A stretch of DNA of 64,000 bases from Onthophagus taurus (taxonomy: Eukaryota; Arthropoda; Insecta; Coleoptera; Scarabaeidae): assembly GCF_036711975.1 (NCBI RefSeq), contig NC_091971.1, positions 23,753,501 through 23,817,500 on the forward strand, written 5' to 3'. The position numbers and the translations under genes are program-made. Below, in pieces: positions 35,165-45,880 of this stretch; position 1 is the stretch's first letter; the number at the start of each line of letters is the position of its first letter. The notes beneath the pieces are model-generated. The model saw nothing but the letters and a program-made list of their open reading frames with translations. It did no database searches and had not been told where the DNA came from.

Positions 35165-35867
35165 TTGCGGATTCGACAGCATATTTCATAGTTTAGCATT
35201 TGCCCGTACACACAATTCATTTAGAAATCATGTTGAGAATGTTTGCACAGATTGCTTTAGTTTCCTAAAATTATTTTTAAAAACCGGTTCTAGTAAAGCA
35301 ACATATAAAAAAAGAACTGAACTATTAACAGGAATAAATTATTTTGGAAGCCAGAAAATTGCCGGCGTGATAATAATGAATGCTATTTCAAATATTGCGT
35401 TTCTTTGCACACAACTGTTTAAAGAACAATTTAGTTATTATAGGACTAAAAACTGCAATAATAGTTTAAACGTTACTTTCCATAAAACATAATTTTACCA
35501 ATCGATATTGACATCGTAACAATATTTGGCTAGGCACAGCTAAAGCAAGTAATAGAAAACTACATGCAAACTCTAAGTAACAATTGCAAAAAAATGTGGT
35601 CTGTTTATAGAAACAACGAATGGAGAAAACAATAAAACAAAATTGAGTGATTACGCACGCAATTTGTTACTCCATAACAAATTCTATATCCCAGCAGGTA
35701 TCATCAGTTACGAAGGTACTCAATCTTTGACTGATGTAGGACAGTACTCAGCATTTGTGCCCAACAATGCCAATTGGATATTATTTAATGACTTACGAAA
35801 AAAATCCGTACAAGTTGAAGAAGCTACTGAAATAAATGCACAAATGTGCATATATGTTTATAAATGA
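35165..35867 (+). pseudogene. Ubiquitin-specific-protease-like peptidase remnant
   Basis: From 35165 a frame reads TCGFDSIFHSLAFARTHNSF and on to NVTFHKT and a stop at 35488. It continues in another frame (LPIDIDIVTIF, one in-frame stop) and then in a third to 35867: FYIPAGIISYEGTQ, then VGQYSAFVPNNANWILFNDL. The CGFDSI and GQYSA..W..FNDL blocks resemble the Cys and His boxes of USP-type cysteine peptidases. Similar single-domain proteins occur as repeated, TE-like genes in insects. That comparison is from memory. The His-box His is replaced by Gln here and the frame is broken three times, so it is a dead copy. Not near any complete element. Confidence 0.5.
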
Positions 35868-36233
35868 GGAAAGTGATGTAACCGTATTATTCCATGATAT
35901 TAGTTTATTTACATAATTTAGTTTATTTAGTTATAGTTTACCTTAGAATAAGTTATTGTACTGATATAGTAATACTGATCGAATAGTTATTGTCTTATTT
36001 GTTAGTTTAGTTTATTTATTAATTTATTACTTAGTTTATACAAAATAAAATACACTTTAAATCGCAACTTATGTTTTACTATTATAAGTTTAAAGAGAAA
36101 GGTGAAACTTGTGATGTTTAGAAAATTAGGATGGTCAGATTATTCCATATTTTTTAGTTTTTTAAAACTATATTATTATAGTTATATTAAGTGAATAATA
36201 TATGAACTCTATATTAATATTAAATATAGTGTA
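35868..36233. other. AT-rich spacer
   Basis: Repeated tagtttattta words, no gene or element ends seen. Confidence 0.35.
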
Positions 36234-37772
36234 CAGGGTGGGCAAATTTTGGTGTTATTATAGGGTATCTCAGAAACTATAAGAGATATGAAAAAAGTAG
36301 GTGCCATGTCTCTGTCTCTTTTTTCGAGACTAACCCAATCCCGCAAACACCAAACCTCTATTTTCTTTTGTTTTTAAGTTATAGCCAAAAAATCAAATTT
36401 TTGTGATTTTAAAAAATGCTCATATTTCGTTTATTTTTGAAATTAGAGAAATGGGGTTGATACGTTCTTAAGACACTTTTTTAAGTAGAATATACTGCCG
36501 TTGAAAAATTTTAAAAATATTTGTTGATTTTTGAGATACAACACAAAGTTGTATTTTTTTAAATACAAACTATACTTGATTATGATGGTAATAAAAAGAG
36601 CATATTTTTAGCTTTCCAATGATGTATCGCATGTATGGTGTATTTGCGGAAAATAAGAGTTAATTTCCAATTTCAAAATAGTAAGCGCTAAAGTTCATAA
36701 TTTTGATTATAGTAGGCGGGTTCAGACAGTAAATACTACCTAATTACTATATGGGTTTGCACGAATATGACAGAAAGTTAGTCTTGTACCATTATGCAGA
36801 ATAAAGTTGGTTTTGTACCAACGAATAAAAACTTTGAATAGTTGATTTAAATTTCTCAGTGTTCTTATTCCTGACTTTGACTAAACAGTCACAGACTGTG
36901 TCATCTTCTACTAAACTTACTGGTTGTAAGGTTAGAACAGTTGGGTATCAATGAATGAAATCTTCGGTAGTATCTTCCCAATTTTCCGCAACCATGAGAT
37001 TTAGAAGTTTTTTTATATTAGCAACCTGTTCTTTTGAAATTTGGTGAGATAGAGGAAGATTAGGGAGCATAAACTGTGCAGCGAACTTTCCATTGAAACG
37101 ATGTTTATATGGCATATGGAGCCTTATTTATTATATTCAAAGAATAATTTTTTAATTTTATCGCTTTATGTATTTAAAGATAATGAGGAATTTTTAAGCG
37201 GGAAACTCGTTTCGAAAAATTCATGAATGAAATGATCAGTAAACTCACGTTACTATAGTAACTAAGTGGCATTTAACGTTTTCTTCGCCTACTATAATTA
37301 AAATTTTTAAAATTAATCTTTAATATTTTAAAATTAAAAAATAACACTTATTTTCCCCAAATACACCATGCGTGCAATACATCATTGGAAAGCTAAAAAT
37401 ATGCTCTTTTCAGTAAGACCATAATCTACTATAGTTTGTATTTAAAAAAATACAAGTATGTATGTTGTAGCTCAAAAATCATCAAATATTTTTAAAATGT
37501 TTCAACGGCAGTATATTCTACTTAAAAAAGTGCCTGTAGAATGCATTAACCCCATTTCTCTAATTTCAAAAATAAACGAAATATGAGTATTTTTTGAAAA
37601 CACTAAAATTTGACTTTTTGGCTATAACTTAAAAACAAAAGAAGATAGAGGTTTGGTGTTTACGGGATTGGACTAGTCTCGAAAAAAGAGACCGGGACAT
37701 GGCACCTACTTTTTCCGTATCTCTTATAGTTTCTGAGATAGCCTATAATAACACCCAAATTTGCCCACCCTG
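36234..37772. mobile_element. 1.5-kb long-TIR element with captured coding remnant
   Basis: Ends CAGGGTGGGCAAATTTTGGT and accaaatttgcccaccctg-like, TA-flanked (36232-36233, 37773-37774). Arms are about 480 bp with paired words such as gcatgtatggtgtatttg. In the middle (37120 down to 36780, minus strand) a frame gives PYKHRFNGKFAAQFMLPNLP and LSHQISKEQVANIKKLLNLM, one TGA, and more. That middle is protein-like but unrecognised. It could be the element's own transposase or captured sequence. Confidence 0.8.
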
Positions 37773-37774
37773 TA

Positions 37775-38056
37775 CATTAGAATTGTTTTTACCATGTGGT
37801 ATTACAATTTTTACTCTAATTCTTTTTACCAACTACTCTAAAATTTTTACACGACACGATTTTTTCCTGTGTATTGATATCGTCGAATGGTTAAGTCACC
37901 GTATTATGCCAAATTTCGTTAAAAATAAAATAAATCAGTTAAGGAAAAAGTTGTTTAATTGCCAACGAAAATTGGTGACAACGAAAACCCTCAACAAATA
38001 TTTATTGGATAAAGAAATATTTTATGAAGTATCTTCATTAGCAGGATTAATATGTA
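37775..38056. other. Spacer between two long-TIR elements
   Basis: AT-rich. An open stretch here has no recognisable domain. I see nothing else. Confidence 0.35.
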
Positions 38057-38740
38057 CAGGGTGTCCCAATTTCGATGTCCGCATAGGCTATCTCCGAAAC
38101 TAAAAGATATACAAAAAAAGTAACTTACATGTCATGATCTCGTTTTTCGAAAAAATGCTAATGCCGAAAACTCCGAACAGCTATCGTCTTTTGTTTTCGC
38201 CCTATCGGCAAAAAGTGAAAATTTTGCGAAAACGACAATGGCGAATATCTCACTTATTATCAACGATGGAGTATTATAAATAAAACATTATATGGGCAAC
38301 TTTTTACGAAGAATTCAGTGGCGTAGGACGAATTTTTTTCCCATCTTTTATTTTCGAGATTTTAGACGTAACTTTATTTTTTTAAATAGAAACCATAGTT
38401 GGCTATGACCTAAAATAAGTTGTTATTTTCTTCTGATAACAAATATATATAGTTTGTAGGGTATATTTCTTATAGTTATTGAATAATTAATAAAAATTCA
38501 TTTTGTTCTATCTAAAACTAATGTATGTATTTAAAAGTTAATGTTGCTATGGTGATAACCATACTATGATGGAACATAATGTTTCAAATAATTGCCAAAG
38601 TTTTTATTTAAAAATTCAATAACAACTCTATCATTATGAGCTGGTACGATGCACCAGCATGTTAGGTGTCAAAGTATAACAAAACTGAATAAAACATTAC
38701 AATAAATTTCGAAAATTATGAAAATGTAACATGATGGAAT

Positions 38741-39412
38741 GTGGAATGCTATATATTATCAGATAAGAATGCGACGTTAGCCGCGGAATTATATTTCACA
38801 AGGTATCCGGAAGAAAGGCAACCGCACGTAAGAACCTTCAGCCGGTTAGCAGAAAATTTAATAGATTTTTGGTCCTTCCCCAAACCACGTGCTAAAACAC
38901 ACCAAAATGGCCTGCAAGAGGATGAAGTCAATGTGTTGGCTTCACTTGCGATAAATCCATCAACATCTTGCAGAGAAATTGAACAAGACATCTGACCCAA
39001 AAGCCGCTGCTCCCGAATATGAAAGAAAAATATGTATAAACCATACAAAGCGGGGCTAATTCATTATTTACGTGCCGGAGATGTCAATCTAAGATTAGAA
39101 TTTTGTAGATGATATTTAGAAAAATTAAATAATCTGCTGTTTGTTCAAAATGTCATCTGGACCAATGAAGTCTCTGACTGTTCAAAGAAGGTTGGGGTTC
39201 AATGTATGGTGTGCCCTTTTAGATAATAGAATGTTGGCATATAGTATCTACCATAAAAACTTAAACTCAGGTAATACCCCAATATGTCAAGGCAGCACAT
39301 CGTGCCTTTGGTCGACAATTTGCCATTAAATAAGTCTCAAATGATATATTTTCAATATGAGGGAGCACCAGCACATAATGCCAGAGTTGTTAGTGAATTT
39401 TTAAATACTACT
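38741..39412 (+). pseudogene. DUF4817-headed mariner-like transposase, decayed
   Basis: The head (AAELYFTRYPEERQPHVRTF, then SRLAENL) is the HTH seen in DUF4817-type transposases, followed by DEVNVLASLAINPSTSCREI. After several stops the catalytic part is recognisable (SQMIYFQYEGAPAHNARVVS) where the usual FQ.DGAPAH Asp is changed to Glu. The rest after about 39412 is cut by the 39436-39873 insertion and never resumes. A better-preserved relative is at 44717-45757. Confidence 0.8.
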
Positions 39413-39435
39413 AGGTACAACCTTTGGCAATAATT

Positions 39436-39873
39436 GGAAACAACGGGCACGTTCAGCCGGTGTCAACTGTTGAGTTGCTATATTAGCAGGCGCGGCTGAA
39501 CGATATGCTAAGTCAGCGCTGTTACGCAGCAGTTTAGTAAATATCTCAACGTAAGTAATCTGCGCTTAGTTTGTCAACGGTTATGAAATTCTAGGTTAGG
39601 ATTAATATTTTTTGTTTCTCCCCTTTAATTTTGAAAACTGGCAGAACTGTATAAAATGAAATGAGCCTTAAAATCAACATCATCATCCATTATCTCTTGT
39701 AATAACACAAAATTTTCAAAAATATTATTGTTGGCCATAGTTTTAGGTTATGCTGAACTGCTAATTCTCAATTGCTTGTTCAGCCGATTTCGTTCCGCTG
39801 TATTAAAGCTCATACAACTAGCTGACTGATTTAATTCAACTGTTGACACCTGCTGAACGTACCCAATGTTTCC
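39436..39873. mobile_element. 438-bp TIR element in the transposase
   Basis: Ends ggaaacaacgggcacgttca and tgaacgtacccaatgtttcc form an inverted repeat of about 38 bp (continuing gccggtgtcaactgttga and its complement). The centre has the additional inverted words gctgaacgatatgc and gctgaac. No target duplication recognised. Non-coding. Confidence 0.7.
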
Positions 39874-40489
39874 CATCATGGTATGGTTATCACCATAACA
39901 ACATTAAGTTTTAAATACATACAATAGTTTTAGAAAGAACAAAAAAAATTGATACATTATATTCCATTATAGTATGTATGGTTATCACCATAGCAACATT
40001 AACTTTTAAATACATACATTAGTTTTAGATAGAATAAAATGAATTTTTGTTAATTATTCAATAACTATAAGAAATATATTCCACAAACTATATATATTTG
40101 GTATCAGAAGAAAATAACAAATTATTTTAGGTCATAGCCAACTATGGTTTCCATTTAAAAAAATAAAGTTACTTCTAAAATCTCGAAAATAAAAGATGGG
40201 AAAAAAATTCTATCTACGCCACTGAATTCTTCGTAAAAAGTTGCCCATATAATGTTTTATTTATAATACTCCTTCGTTGATAATAAGTGAGATATTCGCA
40301 ATTGTCGTTTTCGCAAAATTTTCACTTTTTGCCGATAGGGCGAAAACAAAAGACGATAGCTGTTCGGAGTTTTCGGCATTAGCATTTTTTCGAAAAACGA
40401 GATCATGACATGTAAGCTACTTTTTTTCTATCTCTTGTAGTTTCGGAGATAGCCTATGCGGACATCGAAATTGGGACACCCTGTACATT

Positions 40490-40760
40490 ATAAGAACGTA
40501 TTGAACTGGTCCTATTTTATGGCCACCAGGACTACGTCTGATCATACAATTATGGATTTTTTCATTACATTTTTCATTGTTGGGGACGATTGAAACAAAT
40601 TGTTTACAGTGAACCATTACAAGACGATGCAAAACTATTAAAACTAAGAATAATTAATGCGATAGAATCTCTGCCACTGGTGGAATTTTGTAATTCTTAC
40701 AAAGAATTTAGAACTCGTCTTCAAATGTGTGCCGAATTAGAAGGTGATTTGTTTAAATGA
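40490..40760 (+). pseudogene. Mariner-like transposase C-terminus, family F type
   Basis: After frameshifts (GPILWPP in one frame, SDHTIMDFF in another) an open frame reads WGRLKQIVYSEPLQDDAKLL, then KLRIINAIESLPLVEF, and ends ELEGDLFK plus stop near 40759. WG.LK..VY is the block after the last catalytic residue in these transposases. It lies just outside the 2.4-kb element. A tccggggacatactgtatat end lies at about 41100-41118, as next to the fragment at 33977. Confidence 0.6.
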
Positions 40761-41567
40761 ATAGTTGATTTGTTCACTTGCAAACTTACATAGTGTGTTA
40801 TTACATAAATTTGCATTTAAAATATTTTATTCAATTATTTAGCCATATTTTAATTTAATTTGTCCGTATATTTTTCACTTACATAAGTGGTAACTTTTAT
40901 GGTTACATACCATAAATTGAACTTGAAACATTTTCAATTTAGAAAATTTTTACATAAAAATGGGAGTAATTAGTTAACTTCTATAGTTAAATTATAAAAT
41001 TCGTGCGATTTAGTGGTTTGAACATATCCGACGCATTATTTATGCTGAAATAAGTTTGAAAAATCGGTAATACAAATTTTTTTCCTCTTTGTAACTCCAT
41101 CCGGGGACATACTGTATATGTAAGATTTGTTATTGCGTGTGTTTCATATATTTATAAAATGTCAAACCACGGGAAAGTTCGATGGAGCTGAAGAAGGAAG
41201 ATGTCGTGTAATGGGAAGTGGAACTAATGGAGAATAATTCACCTTGTGACTGGAGAATGATATGAACGGAAGTTCGAACTCTAAAACCCTACCAGTAGAA
41301 AAAAAAATAACCTCACAATCTTCGAACTCCAAAACCCTACCAGTAGAAGAAATAATAAATAACCTCACAATTCTCATAAATATATTGTTATTTTTATTAA
41401 AATTTTATTTTTGTTGAAGGTCTTCGAATTCTTTTTGTTTCACATATATTTTTATAATTTGGTAAGTTGGAAGCTTATTTACAACAGTCCATAAAATGTT
41501 TCTGGTTACTTCACTTGAAATCAACAATTGAAGTTCAAGTAAAGTTTATTATTAAGGAAATAGGGAA
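40761..41567. repeat. AT-rich DNA with a 51-bp tandem duplication
   Basis: At 41274-41375 two copies of cgaactccaaaaccctacca plus a cagtagaa...aataacctcacaa tail lie in tandem. The rest is AT-rich, without coding sequence. Confidence 0.5.
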
Positions 41568-41978
41568 ATAGGTAAAAGTAAAAACTTTTTGAGAAATACT
41601 AAAATGTTTAATGCAATTCAAGCAGACATGTTTCGAAACTAATGTTTCATCTTCAGTACTTAGAATATTATACAATATAATGGAAAAATATTTTGTTAGT
41701 AGGTGGGTTATCTTGGAAGGTAACATATCTTGTTACCTTCCAAGATTTAAACTATATTATTGAAATTTTTTGATTTTGTTAAATTAATTTTTTGTTTGTA
41801 AATTAAGTTGAAAGAAATTTAGATCCATTCCTAAACCCCACCTACTAACAAAATATTTTTCCATTATATTGTATAATATTCTAAGTACTGAAGATGAAAT
41901 ATTAGTTTCGAAACATGTCTGCTTGAATTGAATTAAACATTTTAGTATTTCTCAAAAAGTTTTTACTTTTACCTACAT
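41568..41978. mobile_element. Inverted repeat with Penelope-LTR-like words
   Basis: Arms 41568-41705 and 41838-41978 share ctaagtactgaagatgaaa and gtttcgaaacatgtctgctt. The ctgaagatga...cgaaac pattern is typical of terminal repeats of Penelope-like elements. Near the middle a perfect 16-bp hairpin (41710-41725 with 41731-41746, atcttggaaggtaaca) interrupts. No RT frame adjoins. Confidence 0.6.
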
Positions 41979-42377
41979 CATATTTTATTATACATATTAG
42001 ACAAATATGAAGAATTTCATCCCATTTATTATTAAGGAATGTTCAGTTCTTTTAAAATAAACTACCAATTATTTATAAGCCAAAGGTAAACGAGATCAAT
42101 CAGAATTGTTTTAAATATTTTCTTCTTAGTTTATGTTAATTATAAGAGTTATTGCTAAAAATTATTAAGTTCTTTTAAACTATTATATAATTAATAATTA
42201 TTTATCAATAAGAAATTAATGTGTTTTGTTTTGGATATTATTTTCTGTTTTTCCAGTTTATAATATATGTAAATTCTTGCATAAGTATATATAGGAATTT
42301 CGAACATCTGACATGGCGACCTTTCGGGCTTCATTTTAGGCGTGGTGGGGACAACAGCATACGAACTCTAGATTCTA
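41979..42377. other. AT-rich spacer
   Basis: No gene or repeat ends recognised until the MITE at 42378. Confidence 0.35.
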
Positions 42378-42729
42378 CAGGTTGTCCCGTATCTTCCGCA
42401 TCAGAGATCATTATACGGTTGTACGATACATTATTCTGAAGCGATTTTGCTAATAAATTTTTTTCGAAATGTTTATAATAACCGTACGGGAACTGTTTAA
42501 AGATGTCTATATTTCTCTTTCCGTGTCCAATCTATTGGTGAGTACACGTGAGAAACGTATTATGAACGGCGCGTCCTGTGTCTGATTTACGATCTGCTAT
42601 TGGTCGAGTTTAAACAGTTCCCGTGCGGTTGTTATAAACATTTCGGAAAAATTTTATTAGAAAGATCGCTTCAGAATAATGTATCCTACAACCGTATAAT
42701 ACTCTGATGCGGAAGATACGGGACACCTG
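42378..42729. mobile_element. MITE family A, copy 2 (352 bp)
   Basis: Ends CAGGTTGTCCCGTATCTTCC and ggaagatacgggacacctg, TA at both edges. It shares arms with 2874-3294 but is about 70 bp shorter in the middle. Confidence 0.9.
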
Positions 42730-44128
42730 TATATAAGACCTCAAGGCCTAGGATACATAGCAATACGCTTTACATTCCATCGTATGCTCACCTCATAAAC
42801 AATTTTTAGTATTGGGGTTAAATAGGATGAAAAAAAATTTAAAATCAAACATAAATTTTACAACATATATTAAAAGTGACATAAAAATTCAATAACTTAT
42901 AACACACATAAAACTTATCATTATAGCAGACTATGTATCCTCCGAGGATGATTGAAAATATGGTGGCAGGATCAACCACCTCTAAGATTGGCTGAAAATA
43001 ATATAAAAGTAAATTAAAAAATTAAACAAGTATGAAATTAAAACTTACATTTGGCCTTATTGCATGGCATGTTATGCTCACTATGTTAAGAACGTTGGTT
43101 CGAAGCGACATTTTTTACAATGAGTTAAAATAAACACGCCGGTCATATATATGTACTATCGGAACAACATAAGTTAACCACAGAATAACCAGAAGTGTCA
43201 CTAGGAGTATTTCGCCAAAACTGACGCCACATTATGGAGAGGCACCAAGGTATTGCTGCTATTGGTGGTAAATTATCCAATAACTTTTTCATTTTAATAC
43301 GCGCCTTTGGTACCCTCGATAAGATGGCGGATTTTAAATCAAGGTCACAAAACGAGGTGCCGACAATATCAAACGAATCGACGTCAGTATCATTTTTGGT
43401 GTGTTCACCATGGAAAAGAGACAGAAAAAAAGCCTTCACAAGGTCGCTTTGCCGAGTACGGCCGAAGAATCGGAGAGTAGAGGGGCGAACTAATTCTCAA
43501 TATTCATTAAAAATAAAATAATTTAACTTAAAAAATTAGTTTCTTAGTTTTGAAATACATTTCTGCAATTTTTGAATTTTATTGTCTTCGCGCTTAAACT
43601 CACTTTCTTTCAAAACGTTGAATCTTAATTCTTAATACAATTGCGTTTTCTCTATATTTTCGTAAAGTTAAAGAATTTAGTTACAATTCAATGTAAAATC
43701 TCATTTAAGATGAAATGTTGAATATTTAATATCATAGAACGTCTCAATATTTTAACTCATTTACGGCCATTGCGTTGACGCACCATTTCTTAATTTTTTT
43801 TTTTCACTTCTTTTGACAAAAGGAAGTTTTTTTCTTGACTCTATTTTTGCATCCGAAAATATAACACCCCGTCAATCCCGATTTATATTTTCTTGGCAAA
43901 ATCTTTAGCGGGGTGTACCGAAAATGCGGAAAATAGAATCACAAAGAATTTCATGTTTTCAAAAATAATTCAAGTAACCCTTTTGATAATGCATTCCACT
44001 ATACTTGGCAAATCAAAATAATTATTATAGATCTGCTTAAAATACACAGTAGTTTCACTGAAAATCGGGCAAATTTTACTTCAAATTCGGAATATAATGT
44101 GGATATAGGTATATCCATTTTCGAGATA
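42730..44128. other. Unassigned region with a transposase trace
   Basis: No gene I can support. A plus-strand open stretch at 43234-43521 has no recognisable domain. At 43850-43950 the minus strand shares words with 52840-52920 (tttgtcaagaaaatataaatcgg-like, cggggtgttatattttcgga), so it is another copy of that transposase fragment. Otherwise AT-rich. Confidence 0.4.
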
Positions 44129-45880
44129 CAGGGTGTTGAAATTTAATAAAAAAAATCGCTTTTTGCGAATATTTCCGAAACTATATTTCGGTTATCGTAC
44201 TGAAAACAGCGTTTGTAAGCAATTTCTGCTCATAATAAGCTAAATTTAGTGCGGGAAAAAATTTTTTAAAAGTCGTAGTTGGTGAAGATTTTGACACCCA
44301 TTTGAACCGTCATTGTTTTCTACACAAAAAAGGTACTGTAGGTCATGAGCTCTAAAGTTGACCGTTTTCTAGAAAAATCAACTTTTATGTTGAAAAACAT
44401 GGTCATTTTTTTGAAATAAAAATTTCATTTTACAATTAAACAAAATGTATGCAAACAAAATTAAACGTTAGAACAAGTAACAAAAGCAAGCATTAACTTC
44501 ATAATTGCAAAATAATAAAAATGATACAACAGTTGTCTTTCCAAAATTCTCCAAACCGTAAAGGTAACGCATTTCGCACATTTCAGCGTTTGTGTAAAAA
44601 ATTGTATAATTTATTTTTAACAAGTTGCTTTTAAATTTTATAACAAAAGCTACCTCCTGTCAAAATAACATTTAGTTTATACCTGCAAAAAGTAAACTTG
44701 TATTACAAAATTAAAAATGAATTACACAAACGCTGAAATGTGCGAAATGCATTACCTTTACGGAATGGCGTGCGGTAATTCGGCAGAAGCAAGGCGGTTG
44801 TATCAAGAAAGACATCCTGATCGCCCAGTATCACACCATAACTTGTTTCTACGTATTCACCAACGACTGTGGGAAAATGGAAGTTTTAAAAGGAATACTG
44901 CTGATAATGGTCTATGGAAATTGCAAATCCCCCAATAGAAGAGGCTGTCCTCAACGAAATTGATGAAAATTCGACGACAAGTATCAGAAAAATTGCTCAC
45001 AACGTAAACCTATCTCACCCGACGGTTTGGAGAATTTTGAAAAGGCAACTTTTGTATCCCTACCATATCCAAAGAGTACAAGCCTTATTGCCAAGAGATT
45101 TTCCGCCAAGATTGGCTTTTTGTACATGGTTGCAAGACAAAATAACTCAAAATCCCGAGTTTGGAGCCGAACTTCTGTTTACCGATGAAGCATCTTTCTC
45201 GAAGGATGGTATTTTCAATTTTCACAATAACCACATATAGGCAGAAGAAAATCCACATGAAATTGCAGAAGGCCATCATCAACAACAATTTTCCGTAAAT
45301 GTTGGCTGCCATCGTCGGTCATCATTTGATAGGCCTACATTTTTACCGAACAGATTAAACGGTGCAGACTATCGAAAATTTCTAGAAGAAGTACTGCCGG
45401 GACTGCTGGAAGATGTACCGCTTCAAGTAAGACAAAACATGTACTTTATGCATGATGGAGCTCCGGCCCACTTTAGTTTAGTTGCTCTCCAATACTTGGA
45501 CTACGAATACCCAAACCGTTGGATCAGTCGAAGAGGTCCGCACGCTTGACCACCGCGATCTCCCGAACATAATTGTTTAGATTTCTTCTTTTGCGGCCAT
45601 CTGAAAACCCAAGTCTACGCTACTTTAGTTGAAAATGTTGACCAATTAAGAGATTAATTACATTCCAGGAATTTTCCTGCGTGGTAGACAGTCAATGCGT
45701 CGAAGAATTGCTGCGTGCATTGAAGCTAATGGCGGATATATCCAACATTTAATTTAACTGTGTATGATTTGTAATTGTTTTTTTTTAATTATGCAACTGA
45801 AGTTAACGTTTGCTTTTGTTACTTGTTCTAACGTTTTAGTAAAATAAAATTTGTTAATAAAGTTTGAATATGTTAGAATT
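44129..45880 (+). mobile_element. DUF4817-type mariner-like transposon
   Basis: The left edge TACAGGGTG lies at 44127. An inverted pair near the ends, taaacgttagaacaagtaac (44462) with gttacttgttctaacgttt (about 45817), brackets the transposase. The outer right end could not be found and is probably lost against the Penelope-like sequence that begins near 45880. Confidence 0.65.
44717..45757 (+). pseudogene. DUF4817-headed mariner-like transposase, nearly full length
   Basis: The head is CEMHYLYGMACGNSAEARRL, YQERHPDRPVSHHNLFLRIH. A frameshift near 44935 joins it to EEAVLNEIDENSTTSIRKIA and HPTVWRILK (second HTH). First catalytic region: LLFTDEASFSKDGIFNFHN. A TAG replaces Trp before AEENPHEI, then FSVNVGC, RLNGADYRKFLEEVLPGLLE and the second Asp in YFMHDGAPAHFS. 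A TGA replaces Trp before PPRSPEHNCLDFFFCGHLK (third acidic region). A late stop precedes the C-terminus (RRRIAACIEANGGYIQHL). All domains are present in order, so this is a recent-looking but dead copy. Confidence 0.88.

Larger units (their letters stand above)
38057..40483 (+). mobile_element. 2.4-kb long-TIR transposon of the DUF4817-type family
   Basis: The left end is CAGGGTGTCCCAATTTCGAT and the right end atcgaaattgggacaccctg, TA-flanked. Arms are about 520 bp (38057-38575 and 39962-40483) and highly similar. The centre carries a degenerate plus-strand transposase and a smaller TIR element (39436-39873). A second copy of the arm-edge word ggttatcaccata at 39885-39960 suggests a partial arm duplication. 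Confidence 0.9.

Noticed and set aside
43234-43521. 95-codon open frame with a few GC-richer bases.
   Set aside because: No recognisable domain, no splice or promoter context; the opposite strand is equally open.
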